The notes below the pieces were generated by a model. That model made no database searches, had not been told where the DNA came from, and worked only from the letters and a program-made list of their open reading frames with translations. Shown here one piece after another: positions 59,408 to 64,000 of a stretch of DNA of 64,000 nt; position 1 is the first letter of the stretch, and each line of letters starts with the position of its first letter. Location of the stretch: the NCBI GenBank assembly GCA_963691705.1, contig OY829541.1:56343931-56407930 (forward strand), in the 5' to 3' direction. The position numbers and the translations under genes were made by a program. The stretch is from Viola odorata (lineage: Eukaryota > Streptophyta > Magnoliopsida > Malpighiales > Violaceae).

Positions 59408-61015
59408 TTAGATCAAAGCTTTCAGCTCTGTCAGTAGTTCAGGGCTGATCTGCAGAGAACAAATCAATCAATCAAAGAAGATATTTTGTGGTACAATATA
59501 ACAATAAATGCTAATCACTTTCTGTACCTTTGACAACCAGTCCAATGAAGCATCCGCCAACGGAGAATTCAGCAGAGAATTCAAGTAACTTGAACTATTT
59601 TCGACAGGGATTGATATATCATTCTCCTTGTTAGGAGGTGTTTTCACCGCTGCAGGAGAAATGTGATCACCTTCTTTGCAGCCAGATATATCATGGTAAT
59701 TGTCTTGATTTTGATCTCCAAAATCAAATGCCTTACGGCTACATGGTTCACCTTTATCATAGGGTGATCCAATAATAAAATCAGGATTGCTAGTTTCAAT
59801 ATCAGAGAGTGATATCCAATCTTCAGAATCATGATCCATAGGCCGGTAAGCGGGCAACATATTTGGAGCATGATTTTCCAAATCAGGAAGTAAATTGTAA
59901 TCTGGGTCACCAACATTACAAGCTGAGCTAACCACCGTCTCAGTAGAATTTTCACCTCCTAGATCAAAATCCGTAGGGTGGTTTGGTATGCTTTCATCAC
60001 AAGCAGAATTAGTTGTAGACAGACTTGAACTATGATTTTCATTATCAAAAGCAAGATGATTTAGCTTACTCGCATTGCAAGTTGAATTAGCTACCATCCC
60101 AGTAGTATTTTGATAATCATTAGTCATACAATCACTTGGCTCGCCTTCACAATCAGTATTTTGATAATCATTAGTCATACAATCACTTGGCTCGCCTTCA
60201 CAATCAGAAGACAACGCCATCTGACAATCATCTGGAGCACCTTTGCAGGTCTTCTCCTCGAATTTATTCTTCAATTTACAGAGAGTGTAATCCCCCTACA
60301 TAAAATTTTGCGAATTAGAAAACCTAACATAACCTATCTGCAGTAAACCGAACTGACTAATTACCATTCTCCAAATCAAATAAAGATGTTAATTTGAGAT
60401 AACATAAACATCAATAAAGGCTATTGTGCTGTTCTAATGGAAGGGAAAATTGGTTCTCTGTCACAATGTAAGAACCAACGCCATAACATTCAATTAGCAA
60501 AAAGCCTACCAGCTCACCAAACACAGCATATATGATCGTAAGGTCTAAGAGATGTAGCATTTTACCTTGATTTCCAGGTTCGAGTCGCCAAACCATTCGT
60601 ATTCGTGCGTGATCCATCCCGTGCGAACCCCCTTAGTACTACTACCTTTATAGAAAACCAGAGTCTTCTTAACACCAATTTGTTTCTTGCTAGATTTAGC
60701 CTTCACCGGAATGCGCTTACCGGTGGGCTTCCAGTATCCACCAACGGTAGTCCTATTGGACAGGCGGCTTTTCTTATATTTGAGATCACGAGGGCAGTAG
60801 AAATACCACACGTTATCATTTGACTTTGTCTTGTACTCGTTAGGTAAGTCCCACGGATCAAACCTGCAGAAATTAACCTCGCTAATCATGGAGTTTTCGT
60901 GATCGTGACCAAGCATCTTGGGTTTCAGATAATTGGTGATCAATTCTTCATGGGTCGGACGGAATCGCCATCCAACCACCGGGGTTGATCGCTTGGAACG
61001 CATGGGAGCTGTCAT
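59408..61015 (-). CDS. NAC gene D: divergent NAC protein lacking the usual first intron
   Basis: Three coding exons on -: 60566-61015, 59528-60295, 59408-59449, in phase, giving 419 residues from ATG at 61015. The NAC domain (VGWRFRPTHEELITNYLKPK, FDPWDLP, VWYFYCPRDLKYK, GGYWKPTGKRIPVKAKSS, RTGWITHEYEW) runs straight through the point after WDLP where NAC A, B, C and C' all have an intron, so that intron is lost. An upstream exon (61114-61135, MKSDLSS) can splice (GT-AG) in frame to 61017, adding eight residues; otherwise it is 5'UTR. The acidic region has an in-frame 51 bp tandem duplication (CEGEPSDCMTNDYQNT twice). The 3' part is nearly the same as in NAC C'. Confidence 0.87.
60104..60206 (-). 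repeat. 51 bp in-frame tandem duplication within NAC D
   Basis: Two exact or near-exact adjacent copies of a 51 bp unit (on +, TATTTTGATAATCATTAGTC ... GCCTTCACAATCAG) encode two copies of DCEGEPSDCMTNDYQNT. NAC C' lacks it. Confidence 0.9.
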
Positions 61016-61135
61016 AACTAATCACAAAAGATGAAAGTCACCAAATAAGTATGACATGAAAAGAAAAAGAAAACTGGTTAAAAGAAAGAAGCTTTGAAAC
61101 GTCGGTCACTCACCTGATGACAAATCAGATTTCAT

Positions 61136-62606
61136 TCCTCTTCCTAAAATGGGAAGTACAGGTGCACTTGGATGATTGCAAAATGAGAGGAATGATGAGA
61201 AGGGAAGAGTAACGAGAACAGGGGATTGAGTTTTGGATATGGGTTATGCAGTAAGAAGACCGTATTCTTGATTTTGAATTCTGGGTTAGAGAAGGGAAGA
61301 GACGGATATATATATAAGCGGATAAACCAGAGAGGTGTCAACTTGGTCAGGAAGTAGCTTGGACTCTCTCTGCTTGACTCCTCGACTTAGAGGAGAAGTA
61401 GTTGAAAACCATTTTTTATTTGGAATAGTGGATAGTGATGAAGGTCAGTGGGTCCTACTCTTTTAGAATTAGAATATAAATACATAAATTTAGTTTTAAC
61501 AATTTTCCATGTTCTTTAATCTTTATGCCCCCTTCCTGATAGCAGCAGAACGAACTCGCAAGTCGCACTAACTTCATTAAAGAGTAACCTCTGGAATCTG
61601 GAACACTTCTATAATGTTCCAGAACATTCTGTTCTTCCCTATCTACCTGATTGTGTGAGTATTAGCCAATCCGACTGGGCCTCTGAATCCCACGGGCCAA
61701 GGATTAGCTTTGGGCTTAAATCATTATCTCAAGCACAAACTTAAAATAACATGTTGGTTAATTTTAAGGGAAATTTTATTTAGTAAAATATCTCACTTTA
61801 CTCATACAGTGTAAAAGTATGTAATATAAAATTATACTTTCCTAAAAGCACAATTTTAATATTTATAATGATTAAAAAGTGAAGTAAAATAGTAAAAAAT
61901 GGAAAAAACTAAGAAAATTAATTATTAGGACAAAAATAATGTAACAAATATAGGTCCTACTATATTTTTACATTTTTTTAAAAGTCTGTAATATAAAATT
62001 ATACTTTCCTATGTTTTTTTTAATATTTAAACACATTTCTCATTTAGTTCTTCAAATTTTTTAAAGAAGTGGACTCTTCCATATTTATTATAATTTGTCT
62101 CAAATTTGTACAATTTTATTGAACTTTTACCATTTTGTTTGAATTTTTAAACTACTGCAAAGATTAAAATCATAAAATTTAGGAATTGCAGTGCTTATAT
62201 TGCAAGCTAAACTATATGTATTATAAGCGGTAAAGTGTAACATTTTGTAAATTACAAGAATATTTTATGTAGTTCATTCTGATTATAATATATAAATAAA
62301 AATACATATATGTTAAATGATATATGTATTTTTATTAATCCAAACTCAACTTAGTAAAAGCCCGACCTTGCTCATGCCCAAGTTTACTCGGCTGTCAATA
62401 ATTGATCTCTTCTTTTAATAAATAATTATATAACTCAGTCGAGAGGAATAAAGAAAAAAACTACTGTAACTCAAATTCAAAACCTAACGCTGTCCCTACT
62501 ACTCTAAGAGAATAATCTTTCAATTACAAATTCATTAATCTCAACCGTTCAAGCTCAATGGTCAACAACAGTCAGCTGATTGATACCATGAAACAATCGT
62601 TGAGTT
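61136..62606. other. NAC D upstream region and AT-rich intergenic DNA
   Basis: Presumed NAC D promoter and 5'UTR, including GA-rich sequence near 61180-61310, then AT-rich DNA. No gene or structured element was recognised. Confidence 0.55.
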
Positions 62607-63228
62607 GTTGCAAATAAGGATGGCAATTGGACGGGTATGGGCGGGTATAGGTATATTAAAGCGGGTATGGACGGGTATGGGTAAATATCCAACTCATACC
62701 CGCAACTAAATATCCATTATTATCCATACCCAATATGTCCAATACCCAATTAGGTATGTAATGGATATCCAATTACACTTACTTATTTATTATTTAACTT
62801 AATAAAATTATCTCACCAATTTTTTTATTTTTTTATAATTAAGTAAAAATTTACTACTTTAAAACCCATTTATAAAAAAATTAAAAAAAAATGAAAAGTG
62901 GATGTCTAATTACTCATCTTGAGATTGAGATAAAGATTATGTTTTTATAATTTTTAATTTATTTTGTTCAAAGTATTAAGTAAGAATATTGAGTTTTTAT
63001 TATGAAAAAAAAATTAAAAAGATAAAGAGAGAGGAAAGAGGAGAGACAAAATTAAGGATTTTTTTTTCCAGAAAAGTTGAAAAAAATGCGGGTATTTTAC
63101 GGGTACCATATCCAATTATACCCGCAATTATAAATGCGGGTATTATCCATACCCATTGCGGGTAATTACGGGTATAGTTATGGATGGGTATGCGGTTATC
63201 GGTACCCATTGCCATCCCTAGTTGCAAG
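62607..63228. mobile_element. hAT-type non-autonomous element (606 bp)
   Basis: Flanking 8 bp copies GTTGCAAA (62607-62614) and GTTGCAAG (63221-63228) bound an element with termini TAAGGATGGCAATTGG and, on the opposite strand, TAGGGATGGCAATGGG. An 8 bp TSD with TAGGGATGGCAA termini is characteristic of plant hAT MITEs. The subterminal regions are dense in CGGGTA and TACCCG motifs in inverted orientation. The open frame inside is not considered real. Confidence 0.88.
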
Positions 63229-63562
63229 ATATCATGTAAAACGAATCACAAGCTGCATATTTAGCATAAGAAATTAAGCTGACCAATTATTTAGCAGGCA
63301 CAATTTTCCTGTAATAACAAAGAACTAAAGTGAATACAACCAGAAAGAAACTTAGCCACATTCAATCTGCTGCTGTACATAGTTCTCTTTCAATGCAAAA
63401 ATTGGCTGAGGACTAAATTCACAGCTCTTGCTTACAAAGTATATGTAGTCATCTAAAAATAGGCAGGCGACCCGTACGGTACAGGACATCTGTGTACAAA
63501 ATTATTTCTCATCTTTACAAATGCTAAATGCTAACCTACCATCATTCTCATGCCAGATTTAT
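63229..63562 (-). other. Presumed 3'UTR of the partial gene
   Basis: About 330 bp between the hAT element and the stop codon. Moderately AT-rich with no other signal recognised. Confidence 0.45.
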
Positions 63563-64000
63563 CTACACACATGCAGGTGAAAACACAACAGTTAGTCGTG
63601 CATGATCGGAAAGAGAGTAATTTTCAGGCCACGTCCCTTTCTCCACTTCACGGGGGAAAAGAGCTGCATCCTTTACAGTGAAACCAATAGCTTCCTCCTC
63701 TACGTCATGATCACAGTCCTCGCTGCTCTCGGTGTCATTTTCCTCATTTTGATCTGAGCAAACTGAACCCCAAATCCTCTTCTGAAATATTAGACGTAGT
63801 GTTAGACTACACATACGTATATCAATAACAGAACAGATAAAGCAAAGTGGAACAGAAACTCCACACAAGATGCTCCAAGCTAACAATTGAACGAATTTTA
63901 CGGCAATGCTGGAAAAGATTGCAAATCTATAATAGAGATTTCGGACAGTATCCATGAATTAGGGCTGCACCATACCTTAAATTCTTCATACTCAACAAGT
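63563..64000 (-). CDS. Calcium-binding endonuclease/exonuclease/phosphatase-family protein, 3' exons (partial)
   Basis: Two exons on -: 63976 to beyond the window end (codons LVEYEEFK before a GTATGG donor) and 63563-63781, the terminal exon with stop TAG. LVEYEEFK is the tail of an EF-hand. The last exon holds an acidic stretch (EENDTESSEDCDHD), then DAALFPREVEKGTWPENYSL and SDHARLTVVFSP. The WP..YSLSDHA.LT..F ending is the C-terminal block of EEP-fold hydrolases, where SDH supplies the catalytic Asp-His. The combination matches the plant family represented by Arabidopsis At1g02270/At5g54130, from memory. The rest of the gene lies beyond the window; the substrate is unknown. Confidence 0.75.

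Noticed and set aside
63000..63227. 75-codon frame with hydrophobic segment
   Set aside because: Lies within the TIR and subterminal repeats of the hAT MITE; coding is coincidental.

Overview
The window is nuclear DNA from a flowering plant, most likely a core eudicot. It carries spliced genes with GT-AG introns, a NGATHA-type B3 transcription factor, several NAC transcription factors, an ARV1 lipid-homeostasis gene, an L1-type LINE with a plant DUF4283 ORF1, Helitrons, and Stowaway, Mutator-like and hAT-like MITEs in AT-rich intergenic DNA. The species cannot be named from the sequence alone.

Layout. 0-5 kb: a short LINE tail and a NGATHA-like B3 gene on +. 5-17 kb: a gene-poor stretch with SINE-like units, a Stowaway MITE and a broken Helitron (11.9-14.1 kb) holding Pif1-type helicase and RPA-like remnants split by a LINE fragment. 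17.1-19.5 kb: a nine-exon ARV1 gene on +. 20.4-22.0 kb: an unrecognised gene on - whose 3' part is open in two frames. 22.2-28.3 kb: a LINE on - with both ORFs open. 28.5-61.1 kb: a cluster of five NAC genes, all on -: a membrane-tethered NAC (A), a short NAC (B), and three divergent relatives (C, C', D).

The NAC cluster has been rebuilt by duplication and transposons. The C locus (36.1-39.5 kb) is paralogous to the C' locus (54.5-57.4 kb). C' appears to be a mosaic, C-like in its 5' part and D-like in its 3' part. Flanks of C and C' (43.4-44.2 plus 53.9 kb versus 57.4-57.7 kb) are also paralogous. They give an empty-site reference for a Mutator-like MITE and for a 9.7 kb Helitron at 44202-53911. 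That Helitron carries a decayed, Rep-less transposase gene, a captured U-box/ARM-repeat gene fragment and two sets of long direct repeats. A second, non-coding Helitron of 3.9 kb (39484-43361) has the same 5' terminus.

The right end has a 606 bp hAT-type MITE and the last exons of a calcium-binding endonuclease/exonuclease/phosphatase-family gene that runs off the window. No tRNA, rRNA or CRISPR was seen. I found no wholly new system. The most informative points are the mosaic NAC gene, a downstream reading frame conserved between two NAC copies with mostly synonymous changes, and Helitron insertions resolved to the base.
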